From assembly GCA_036346405.1 (NCBI GenBank), contig CM070568.1, positions 35,684,820-35,748,819 on the forward strand: a DNA stretch of 64,000 nt. Direction: 5' to 3'. The stretch is from Phyllostachys edulis. Taxonomy: Eukaryota > Streptophyta > Magnoliopsida > Poales > Poaceae. Of this stretch, positions 10,156-21,700 are shown piece by piece. Position 1 is the stretch's first letter. Each line of letters begins with the position of its first letter. A program made the position numbers and the translations under genes. A model generated the notes under the pieces. That model was not told the DNA's origin. It saw only the letters and a list, made by a program, of their open reading frames with translations, and searched no databases.

Positions 10156-13100
10156 TGTGGGACCGGATTACGAGAATCCAAATCCTCTGTGAATCATTGT
10201 GCTATTCCTGGATCGAGCTAGCACTTCACAAGGTACCCATTCTTGAATCATTCATACAAGGCGTGAACTAAAACAAATATATTACAACACAGGGTAACAT
10301 AGACCTCATCGGTCGAGTTTACAAAAGGGCCGCACAAGGCCAAATATATTACATTACAAAAGAACGACCAAGTCTCTGTGGAAGCAAAAGGGAAGGTAGG
10401 GCTCATCTCACACGAACAGCGGCGGGGTGTCTGAAGTCTGACAGATATTAACCAAGAAATTGGATAATATCGGTTGTATGCGGTACCAACGAGTCTACTT
10501 AGGCTGGCGAGATCTAAACTACTGTAACTATCCTACTCCTCGTCATATCCTTGTCCATCATCTTACGGTCCGTCGTAGTAGGCGTAGTCTCCTTCATCTT
10601 CGATTATCTGAAGGGTGGGGAAGAGCGAGAATGAGCACTACTACCGTGCTCATGAGCCAACACACAAATGCAATTATATATATGCAAGGCTTAACAAGGG
10701 ATGGCTCGAGGTTCTTTTATTTGCTAAAGCAAGTTTTTCAATATTATAGTTACAAATCCTATGACTTAGCATTTTTAACAAATTGCAATTTTTATAAAGA
10801 GAGTAATGTGCAATAATTATTTATTGAGAGGTTACCTCCACCTTCATGCTTATTTGGATTAAGGTTACATCCACCTTATTAACAAAGACTGTGGTACATC
10901 CACCCAGGAAAAACCAAATTGAGGGCTATGGGGCCCGCCACATTTTTATACCACCCACAAAGTGTTGAAATAGAACTAACTCAAGTTAAGTTCCCATGTC
11001 CGCCTTTTGACCGTAAACACGGCTGTTTAAGCAGTTAATACTCTGCAGAGGTAGCACACTTTACCCACAAGAGACAATTAACTCATTGCCCTACACAATT
11101 CCTTAGATGTGTAGTCGAGAGGTTGTCACAATAACGTTTCGACTTATCTCGCCTTCTCGTCATTTAGCACATATAGGGTTCGCCCATAATGTTGGCGGGA
11201 TGTTTTACCTCGGCGACGGCATAGCGGTGCTATACCTCGGCCGACGGCAAAACGTCACCCTCCTCTTGGTGTCCCATTCAAGCGAGAATGAATCCACTTG
11301 GCTCCCCATTTATCCGCCCGTGAAATGGCATCAAGGTTCAATAAATCTACTAAGCTAAGTCGCAAGTTTTTCTGCAGACTTGTGGTTGTACTTGTTTAAC
11401 ACGGGAGGTCGTGACCAGATTAAGTCCTTAGGGTTATCTGGGCGGTTCATTCCACAACCCAATCATTCTCGTGCTCCCGGAGCACCAACCGCCTCATCAT
11501 CCGCCCAGATAGAGCTAGCAATTTAGGGTTTATGAGAAGGAAACCAAATTATTTTCTCACTTTAGTCAATGGACCACCAATGACTACCCAAAACATTTTA
11601 TATTTGAAGACATGATGATTGGGGTATTTAATACCCCGATACATGAGCAAGGCTAGCATGTCGCTCAAGTACACCCTATAACTAGTATTACCATATAATT
11701 ACTAGGGTGACAAAGGCTAATGGATTCAAGTTATCAAGGATGGCATATTAATTAATTAAACATCAAGTGGGTATGTAACTACCTTAAGCTTTAACATATA
11801 TTTGATTACGAAATTAAAGCATGCAATTTGTTAATTTAAAAGAACATAATTTTCATAAAATGTAGGAGCAACATGATCAAAGTATTGACTCGCCTTGGTT
11901 AGAGGCAAGATGATCGTGATATTCTTGGTCTTGATCAACTTGAGGATCTCCGGCGTCTTCGAATCCTAAACGGGCGATTTACCGGAAAAAGCACAACGGC
12001 AAAGAGAGCAAGTAAATACAAAAAGAATACACAAATGAACTCCAAATTAATCAAGTCCTATGCCATTAGCAAGATCTTGATTTAACGGATTTTTAGAAGT
12101 TTATTTTGCAATATTTGGAGCTATAACGGAGGAATCACAATTCTGAAGCTTAATAGGAAAAGAAAAAGAGAGAGAGAGAGAGAGAGAGAGTTCACGAGCA
12201 GTATGGACGGGTTCATGAACAGTATGCCAGCACTGGGTGGCTCGGGTCCATGGCACTGATGGCCTGTGCCAGGGCCCATCTGGCGATCCTGAGGGAGGAG
12301 GAGTCTATGGCGGTGGGGCCAACAAAATCCCAAAATCCCCATTTGATTTCCTTCTCTGTTTCTGAGAGAACAGAGGGCGAGGGAGGGCGCTTCGGCGGCA
12401 TGGCGCGGGCGGCCGGCGAGAGAGGCGGCGGGGCGGCTGGCGTGGGCGCTGGAGACCGGAGGAGGCGGACTCGGTGGAGGTGGCGGCTTAGGAGAGGGGC
12501 GCGCTTGTGGTGAAAAAAAGCGGCGGCTCTCACGGTTTAGTGCGGCGCCGTGGCAGCGACGCCAGGGAAAGCGCAGCCTTGCTTCTGTGTGAGTGAAATC
12601 TTTGGAGGGTGGTCAGGCGGCTCGGGGTGGCAGTCTTGGCTTTCAGCGATGGCGGCCGAGCGGAGAAGATGATGGCGCTGGCCAGCTTCACCAGCCAGAC
12701 GGCGGAGCGGGAGGTGGTGAACAGGCTCCTTGGCTCTGAGCTCATGATGGCGCTGTTGCATGGCGAGGCTTACCGAGGTGGCTACGAGGTGGCGAGGCGC
12801 GGCGGCCAGAAGAAGGAGCTCGGCGATTTTTTAGGTATGTTCTTACCTTCTGCAATGGGGCGGCGTGGGGAGCTCCAGGGGAGAAGGGGCTTAAGGGAGA
12901 GAGGCCATCGGGAGGAGTGGGGTCAAGGGGAGGAGCGAGCGGCGCTGTCCCGAGGCGGCATGGGTGCTCAGACGAGCCAGTTGAGCCAGCCGGACGAGAC
13001 AAGCGACGAAGCCGACGCTGCCTTGTGCAGCGTCTTATTCTTGTGCCGGGCACTCCTGGCGAGGCAACAATGACGGGTGGTGACAGCGGCTCGCCTGAGC

Positions 13101-13837
13101 GACTCCGGGTCAAGGCGGCAGGACGCGAGCTGGTGGCGGCAGGCTTGATCTGGCAGACGAGGGCGGCGAGGACGCCGTGGCCAGGTGGTGACGAGGGCGC
13201 GTCCATCGGGAAGCCTTGACGCGAGCATGGCGCAAAGAGGAGCTCCGAGGTCAAGGTGAGGCAGGCGGGTGGCACGAGGGCGAGGAGTTAGCGGCTCGAG
13301 GCTCTTTGTCTTTGCTGAGCGAAGAAAAAAGCGGCAGTGGTTGGCGGCAGGCGTGGGAGCCGACGCAAAGAGCAGGGGAGCAGAGGGAGTGCCATAGGCT
13401 GCTGCAGAGAGGGGATGGGCGCGGCTCGGGGAGTTAGCGGCCAGGAGGGAGGCGAGAGAAAGGGCGCTAATTGCCTGCTCTTCTTGACTTGACTGACCGG
13501 GGGGGGAGAGAAGAAGACCTCCACTTCTGCTGCTTCTTTGTGTCGGGGAATGGGGAGGAGAGAAGAAGAGGAAGGCCGGGCCTGGGGGCTAGAGATGGGC
13601 CGGGAACTGGAGATGGGTCAAGCAGAAGGAATGGCGATCCAGCTCAATTTTGGCCCGAGATTGAAACGGAGGAGAAGAACTCCAAACTGCAAATTCGAAT
13701 TTCAAATGCTACGAGTATTGCATTTGAAACTCAAACCGAGGAAGAACGGAGATTTTCGAAAATAGGAGATAGTTGAATTACGGCGAAGAACGAAACAAAA
13801 TTAGTTACTATTTGACCGTCCGAAAACGGACGTTACA
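10156..13837 (-). repeat. 5' LTR of the gypsy element
   Basis: This 3682-bp LTR pairs with 508-4182. It ends exactly against the AAATA duplication at 13838-13842. It includes a GA run at about 12168-12190 and a GC-rich block around 12380-13560. Long frames in that block are different in the other LTR copy because of small indels, so they are not treated as genes. Confidence 0.93.
10941..10950 (-). promoter_or_regulatory. Candidate TATA box of the gypsy LTR promoter
   Basis: The minus strand reads GGTATAAAAATG here, about 2.9 kb into the 5' LTR and upstream of the primer site. The same box is present in the other LTR near 1300. The position is compatible with a U3/R border but no transcription start is visible. 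Confidence 0.35.
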
Positions 13838-13842
13838 AAATA

Positions 13843-14379
13843 CTTGTTAAATTATTATTGTTATTTGTTTTAAATTACACTTTCAATCTATTATTCATAT
13901 TCAACTGCAACTGTTGCTTTTATGCAAAAGAACCATAGATGACATATCATTTGAAATAAGTTATCATCTATAATTGCATTCTGTGGTGCAACTTGCTGGG
14001 TACTCTATGTACTCACCTTGCTATAAACAATGTTGTTTAGTTAAAGAAGGCTATATTGGTTCATCGTTGATCAACAAGGTCTACTTTAAAGATCGTGGAG
14101 AACTAGGTCGCGCTACCCTAGTCGATTGCTTGTGGGCTTAACTGAAGTTATTCTGTTTCCTTCCGCTGTAGCTTATTTGAGTTATTTGCCTTCTGGTGCA
14201 TTAATTGTAAGGTTTGATCTTAAGGTCGTTACTCTGATAATTATTGTTAATTGCTTATTTCTTAGTTATCTTTGCATATGGAATGATATTTCATCGATGT
14301 TCCCACTGTATGCACTAAAATGATTTCGGACCAGTGCAGTATACACAGAGGGTCATATTTGTATATTTAGGTCACGACA
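13843..14379. repeat. Right part of the older gypsy-type LTR
   Basis: Continues the LTR interrupted at 507. It contains a 'gggtactctatgtactcacc' block typical of the 3' part of grass gypsy LTRs and ends in GTCACGACA at 14379, a plausible LTR terminus. No coding capacity is visible. Confidence 0.5.
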
Positions 14380-14727
14380 GTTCAACACTGCTTACAATAC
14401 TCTTCCTTTATTACCAATTTCCTAGAGAAGGATCATTATTACAACATGGATTTGTTCCACTCGAAAGGCGTGATAAGATACTAGAATTTCTTGTGGTCAC
14501 TGACTTACCAACAACAATTGTAATATAAATAAAATTGTCACATAAAGCTTTTTGATACACCTTAAAACCATGGCAAGCTGGACCAGAGGTTGCCGATTCT
14601 TGACTTTCTTTGTTTTCCTGTCTGCACTGAACTTTCTTGCCCAGTTTTTGCGATTATTGATTGATTTGTCTATTTGTCTAGCTCCACTTGGAAAATGCAT
14701 CCTTAATTTCTCAGTTCTCACACCATT
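14380..14727. other. Downstream flank of the receptor kinase gene
   Basis: I see no gene, repeat or clear regulatory signal in this AT-rich stretch. It is probably original downstream sequence between the old LTR and the LINE tail. Confidence 0.4.
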
Positions 14728-14987
14728 GACCATTCTATAGTCTTTTTTTTTTTCCAAAAAGGCAAACAGCCCAGCTTTTCATAAAGCTAATAAAAGGTTC
14801 TTACAAAACATAGAGCAACAGAGTTGGGGATACCAACTAACCAGACAGCAAAAACCAAAAGAGGAAGCTGCTACAGCCAGCTACCCAGCAACTAGATTAC
14901 ATCAAAACATCCAACGTCCAGCACAGGAAAAGTTCCTATGGGCAGATTACGCCCAGCAAAGAGAGCAGGGACCATTCTATAGTCTTT
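14728..14987 (-). mobile_element. 5'-truncated LINE 3' end with 17-18 bp target duplication
   Basis: An insertion of about 225 bp (14746-14969) starts with a T run, meaning a minus-strand poly(A) tail. It is bracketed by two copies of gaccattctatagtcttt (14728-14745 and 14970-14987). On the minus strand its end (TTTTGTAAGAACCTTTTATTA) closely resembles the 3' end of the LINE at 60840-60870 (GTTGTAAGAACCTATTAATT). This is therefore a dead-on-arrival copy of the same or a related L1 family. It lies about 125-385 bp beyond the receptor-kinase stop codon, possibly inside the 3' UTR. Confidence 0.85.
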
Positions 14988-15112
14988 AGAGTGAGAGATT
15001 ATAGTTGCTTGATTACTTGCTCAAATAACAGAACCTATATAATTTTCTGATGCATCCCTGTCTTACATACAAACATTAGAGCCTTAGACCATACAGTATT
15101 GAACGGTTGGTC

Positions 15113-15798
15113 TCATCTTGGTGTGGGAGCTATGCGAGTGACTGATGCATTCCCTACCTGTTCCAACTCGAGCACGCTTTGCTGTATCGGGTCACTTGCT
15201 TGAGCATCACTGCGCAAGTCACCATTTGTTGTGCTGAGATTGTTTGCGGTGCTTGGGACTGAGCTGTAGTAGCCCATTGCACGAGACACCTCCAGCTCCA
15301 AGCTCTCCTTGAGCTCCACCACAACGTCAGTCATCGTTGGTCGCTCCCTTGATGGCCGTTCTTTGCACTTGAGTGCCAACTCTGCGACCTTCCAGACAGA
15401 GTTGACATCGTACTCCCCTCCCATCCTTGGGTCAGCAATGCTCTCGATGTTACCCACCGAGAGCTTCTGGCGCACCCACTGTGCAATGTGGATGCTCTCG
15501 GTGTCACTGACGGGGACCGCCGGTGGCTGGCCGGTGATGAGCTCCAGTAGTACAACTCCGAAGCTGTACACGTCACTCTTCTCACTGAGCCGAGATGTAT
15601 TGTAGTATTCAGGGTCCAGGTACCCTAAGGTACCTGCCGGTTGGGTGGTGATGTGGGTCATGAACTCATCGGCAAACACCTTCGTCAGCCCAAAGTCGGA
15701 TATCTTCGCCTGTAGAGCAGCAGATAGCAGGATGTTCTTGGTCTTCACATCCCTATGGATCAGTGGCGGTTGGCATGACTTGTGTAGATACTCCAATC
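15113..15798 (-). CDS. Receptor kinase exon 12 (kinase C-lobe and stop)
   Basis: The acceptor GATGCAG precedes the codon of Gly-Leu-Glu-Tyr. The exon contains IHRDVKTKNILL (RD-type catalytic loop), ISDFGLTKVF (Mg-binding), GTLGYLDPEYY (activation-segment end) and SDVYSFGVVLLELITG. It ends with a Ser/Gln-rich tail and TGA at 15113-15115. All catalytic residues of an active kinase are present. Confidence 0.95.
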
Positions 15799-18700
15799 CT
15801 GCATCCATGACCAGTGACCAGTAAGTAGATAACAAATTAACAATAGGTTAAGAATTAGGTAAAAACTATCCAGACTTGGTCAGAAGTGTGAGGATTTGCC
15901 AAGTGCCCAAGTCTAATCGGTATAAGTATCAAGGTAAATCAGTGTGTGTACCCGTACTAGAAATCATGATACAGTCCTACTACTATATTATTTCAGGTGT
16001 GTCTTACATACCATGGGCAGAGTCGAGAGCAATCATGAGACGTCGATGCCAACTGAGGGGCGTAGCAACAGAGGCCTCTCCTGGGATAGAATATCACAAA
16101 ATATGACTATAAAAAGGTTTGTGCAGAACAGTAAAGTATGTGGTTGACCGGTGAAATTTGGCCACAATGTGTGGCAATTGTCATGTAAAAAGTGTGCTTT
16201 TTTAGAAGAACTTGGCCCTTGCTTTGGCCATAACATCTGTTACTAGTGGAGAGTGGGCACATGAGTGCAGCATTCACAGTTGAGAAAGAATACAAAACAG
16301 GTAATGGTGGATAAATAAGTATAACATGCCACACTGTGTGTTCAATTGAGCACCAACCAAATATCCTCTAGGAAGCGTGTTTTTACTAAGAAATGCGTCT
16401 TTTTCTCACGAATGTTCTGAGGACATGTTTGACAAAGTTGAAACAATGAAAAGTAAAACTTAATAGTGGGTGAAAGAGTATGCTGAACTAATTAGGTGCC
16501 TAAAGGTGAGGGGTTTTTTTAGAGAGAGAGACTAACTTGCCTCTTAGACGGCCCTCTAGGTCTCCTCCATGCATATATTCATAGACAAGGGCCAGATGTT
16601 TCTTGTCCTTGCAATAGCCAATCAAGGAAAGCAGGTTTCTGTGATGAACTCGACTCAAGTGTTGGGCCTGCAATATGCAATAAGAACATTTGTTTCAAGC
16701 AAACAAATGATAAATTTCAAGTTAACAGCCTACCTCAGCTAAAAACTCTTTATCCCCTTGAGAAGATGTTTTTGAACGCATCTTGACAGCAACAGGACTT
16801 TCATTCTTCAAATAACCTAGGAAAACAGGGCCAAATCCTCCTCGCCCTATTTCTTCTCTGAAGTTAGCTGTAATGAGCTTGAGCTCCTTGTAGGTGAACT
16901 GCTTGCTCTCGAATACGTTCGACCTGTCTCTAGGGCTATTAAGCCTAGATTTGTTCGCCATCCGTGTATCTGGAATCAAACCTGATCTTATATGAACGGT
17001 CTCCAGTTACTGCAGATTTAACGGTTCCCTTGATGAAATGTTACCTTGTTTATTTCTCCTTCTATGTCGGATAAGAATTGCTGCCACAAACAATAGAATT
17101 GTTACAGCTATTGGAACAACTATTGCAATGACAAGTGCACTGTCGTCATTGTTCTCTGGCGCACAGGTAGAAGCACCATTCTCACAGAGATTTGCATTGT
17201 TACCAATCCTAGCATTAGAACAGCAATATCTGAATTAATTAAATTTGGAGAAAGAAAATGTGATAACTGTACTTGTTTGAGTCAAGTAGTAGTCTTTTTA
17301 ATTCCTTGACCACTGGATCCTTTAGGAAAGATAGCACAAACCTCCTAAAAAGAACCTCTTTGTATTAGACGAACTCTAGGCTCATACATTTTTTTGGGGA
17401 AAAAAGAACAAATACTCTTAAGCTATTTCCTTGAAATGATGTTATATAAGTTTTTTTTACGTGAATGTTATATAAGTTACAAGTTAGCTACATGATGCAA
17501 ACCTTAATACAAGAGATCCATTTTGACTCTTTTCTCGTAGAGTTGCAGGAATTGATCCGCTGAGTTTGTTGCTTGACAAATCACTGTATAAATCCAATAC
17601 ATTTTTATCATACCGATGCAATTTATTGTAAATTGAATTCAAGTGAACAAGAATACTTACAGGAATGTGAGTGATGGCATTTGTGCTAGAAAATCAGGTA
17701 TTGGACCAGATAGGCTGTTGTTGGACAAGTCCCTGGAATTGCAATACTTGTGAAAATACTCTAATAGGTAAAAATGATAACATATAAGTAAAAGTTAAAT
17801 GTTGGGCTACTTCAAGTTTCTGTAAGCGAATTTAGTAGCTAAATATTAGAGGTATGGAGGTGATAACCGGAAGGAGTTGTAAAACTCATACTGTACAAGC
17901 AGATTAGCAGAATATGTTGTATGATGATGATATTGGGCACTTACAAGTATTGAATGGATTTTAGATCACCAAAAGAAGGATCAACTGCACCGGTCAACAC
18001 ACTAGATGACAAATTTCTGTAGCAAATACTGCAATAATTAATACCTTGACATGGAAAAGCTTTCTTTTCTTTCAGTGCAAGCATTCATGAGAAGCTCTTT
18101 TGCATTTGGTCATAAGTGTTGTTATGCTTGTAAGTTTAAACTTACAAAGCAGTTATCCATGCAGGGCCAGATGAAGAATAACTACAGTTCAGGCCATCCC
18201 AGGCAAATGCTTTTGGTGCGCAAGGATCACCCTTCCAGTTTTTCTTCAGTACATACTTCGTGCGTATTGTCATCATGACCTCAGCTGTTCATATGGAAAA
18301 CAAAAGAAGGTAATTCTAAAGTTTTACTTTATGCTATCCAAACAAATAATTCAAAGGTGAGCTTGTAAATTTTAAGCCAAAATGAGATCTTTGACAAAAC
18401 TATCAAACATAGAGGTCAATGCAATAAGTTCTACACCCTATTTGATTGCAATAAAATAATCAATGTCAGCATTCCTATGCTCAACACTACACAATGCTGA
18501 TGGATGCAAGTTGACAGCACTGTGACCAAGTTAAAGTGTTATCCATGCAGTGTCATCGTACCGTCTCTATCATTCGTCGCAAGCTCAGTCATTTGCTGCA
18601 CCGAGTATATCTCGAACGCATTCAGGATTGGGGGTAGCGTCGCATCTGGTGTGGCAACAAGCGAGACAGCGTGTTGGCTCGACCCCTGCACCATCCTTTT

Positions 18701-21700
18701 CACAACCTCTGCAGAAAGGTACTTTGGGGTGTATCGTTGGCTGCCATTCCATGAAGCATTGTCGACAAGGATATCAAACTGCCTCAGCGCATTTCTTGGC
18801 ACCCTCTGTACCTCGGCGAAGTAGAGCAGCAGAAGGTAAGTTGTATTGTCATTGTTCACGGAGGGATCTGAGCTCCATGAGAGGTCGATCCAGGTACCAT
18901 TCACCGGGGTGGTGGCGCTCTGCAGTATCACCGATGGCTTGTCGAAGCTGCTGATGTTGGAGACGTTGACGGTGTCTGAGGTTGTTATGTTGGTCCATGT
19001 AGCAACATCGCCGTAAGGCTGCCAGAGGCGGTCGTAGGGATCATATGGGTACCTATTGTTTACAAGAAACCAAATCAAAAGAGAGGAATGGTCAGAAATT
19101 ACTGATGTGACACGTGTCTGAATTGACCAAGAGTTGCCAGAAAAATTTGACACTACATTACTGGTTGGCAAGAAACGGCCAACTGAAAAATACTAGGGAT
19201 ATGAATACATTATACATGATTGCATTTTGTTTGGCATTTGAAGAGGATGAGTTACTGCTGGGTAAAATAATGGAAAACATAGTCGGTGCATTGTGTTATT
19301 ACAGATTAGTGAATCCAAAGTTGGAATTCAACAATGAGAAAATCAGATCAAATATTGTATGTACTGCTGCCCTGGGGGTATGTCAGTATGTGGAAGTTAA
19401 GAAACGCTCGCTTTTCAAAATACTTGGATGTTTATGAAAGGTTTCTTTCGAGGAGAATGAGATGTCTGCTCTGGAAAGTCTTCTGCTGTTCAAGGACTGA
19501 AAGTTGCTGCTGATGGATCAATTCATTTCCTATTTAAGACTGAAGGTAGCATAAGTTCCACTACTACTGACAATAAACTGAAGATCATTGGCATCAGGTT
19601 CAGAAAAGAGATGGATGGCCGAGGAAGAAGACCCAGGAGTTAAGAAGAATCTGTATTGGCAACAGTTCTTTGTGGTGATGTTGTGTGCTGGTCAATGGCC
19701 AGCCGTCAATTAGGTCGCATTTCACGGGGGGCTGCACGTTAGTGCCTTTTGGGGGTGCTCAGAATGACTGTATGAGATCTTCTATGTGCACAACCTCCTA
19801 TGTGTAAGTATACTGGCTGTATGGAAATGCAGATGTGCACTGTCATGTTATATGTACAAAATTTTGGCTGTCGATGAAAGGAAATATAGTATTAGTATCT
19901 TGTAAATATTTGGAATGCGGGAACTTTGTAAAAAAAATGGTACAATGCAACAATTCCCAAAGGAATCGTGCTGAATTTCTGTGTTCCAAACAGGCTACGT
20001 GGATATCATGGGAATATTATCATAATATTAGGATGATGATATAATTGGCAATAGACGTGAGGGTTTGTCGAAACACTCGTTTTTGGCAAAATTCAGATGT
20101 TGTCAGGCAGTAAGCGGTCAAATCGGTCAAGATGGTGGTTTGACCGGCCACCTTTGGCGGTCAGACCGATTGTTGGGCAGGTCAAGTGGTTGTCGGTCAG
20201 ACCAGCCGTGGGCGGCGGTCTGACCGGCCATAAAAGTGACTTTCAAGTTTAGAGCCGGACCAAAAATAGAGGTGTATGCAAGAGAGGTGATTCTTTTACA
20301 CTTGGACTCATAATTTTTAGAGTTTCGAGTCAAAGTTCTATTCATTTTAAATTCCCAGAGAAGTTTCGAATTTCCAAGGAGAAATTTTGGCTAAGTCCTT
20401 GTGCTCACGGTCAGACCGACCTTGTTGGGCGGTCAGACCAGCCAAGGGGCTGGCAAGGTGGCAACGATTGTAGGTTAGGTTATTTTCATGGTTTTTAGTG
20501 CATATGTATTGCATTATACATGTTTTGACTAACGTGGATCAAGTTACAAAGAACTTGTTCCCAGAATCGATTTCTTGGTATATAATTATGCAGAAGGCTT
20601 AGAAGTAAACGATGGCCAACGGCGGTCAACGACGAGGATGATCGGGACTAGGCTTGGAGAGCTGAGGTCCAAAACGATCGAGGATGCTGGGTGAAGTCAG
20701 TGGACTCAAGCATTGTGCAAAATAGACAAGAATGACAGAATGGGAAGTTTAGTGCGATGGGTTGCATCAAGCGGTGCGGGGGTCGGTGCAAGTGGCATGG
20801 TGGTTTCGGTGGGAGCCAGATGGGAGAGACTTGCCGACATAAAGAGAGCCTTTGATCAACCTACATGTGGCGAAGCATGGGTTACCTTATGAAGATTGGA
20901 CCTGGTCTTTTGGAAAAGGATCGAGAAGGGGTATTTTCGTAACTTCACCAAAATATCGCCTTAGTGACCTTTGGCTAAACCACGGCGCAAGACGATACTA
21001 GAAGAGGCGGTTTAGGTCAAATGAAGATAAAGATCACGAAGAAACAGATTCGAAAAGCCCGGTTCGTCATCTGCTTTGAGAAGCGTGCGTGAGTGTAGAC
21101 CCGTTTATGTGTGGGCTTAACGGGTGCCCGTTAGGGTCTTCTCTCTCAGCCTAGCCTCCACTATAAAAGGGAATGTCCAGATGCTGAGTTCCCAAGTCCT
21201 TCCAAGAGAAAACCCTAATTTGTGTTTTAGGGATTTTGGAGTAGTTGAACTAGGATTTGTGAGAGATGGATTGATTGTGTGCTCAAGTGTTGAGCTTTTG
21301 TCCTCCATGGTGGAGTGGCTGTAAACCAACATCTATATCAAATCAGTCCAAGCAAGATTCCTCCAAGATGGGTCTCTTCTTGTTCTTCTTATCTTTTTGG
21401 TGACTTTGGGTTTTTGATGATCCTTTAGTTTTCTTTAGTTTCTTGTGGTGATCTTGCTTGCTGTGACATATGGGAATGCATTTAGGATCATCTCGATCAT
21501 CTTCTATCTATGAGTAAGTTTTGAGATCAAAGTTTGATTTTTCTAAGTTCTTGTGCCCTCCTTCCCTCATGAAATTCATGGAACCTTGGCTTTCATCTTC
21601 CCGATCGTTGATTGGAATAGGTTTCTGACCTTCTTAATGAGCTATGGTTGAAATTTGAGGGGATTTGGATCACCGAATCAAAAGTTGAGATGATTTGTGA

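Larger units (their letters stand above)
508..13837 (-). mobile_element. Ty3/gypsy LTR retrotransposon, RIRE3/RIRE8-like, with ORF0
   Basis: A 13.3-kb element read on the minus strand: 5' LTR 10156-13837, primer site, ORF0, gag, protease, reverse transcriptase, RNase H, integrase, chromodomain remnant, polypurine tract, 3' LTR 508-4182. The order protease-RT-RNase H-integrase defines Ty3/gypsy, and the chromodomain-like tail points to the Tekay/Del chromoviruses. It is flanked by a perfect 5-bp duplication AAATA (503-507 and 13838-13842). Long LTRs plus an ORF0 before gag are known for rice RIRE3 and RIRE8, so that family is the best guess. AT-rich parts of the two LTRs are nearly identical, suggesting recent insertion, although the coding frames are repeatedly broken. 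Confidence 0.9.

Noticed and set aside
15309..15605. Plus-strand 98-codon frame over the kinase exon
   Set aside because: It is a shadow of exon 12, whose minus-strand kinase motifs are unmistakable.
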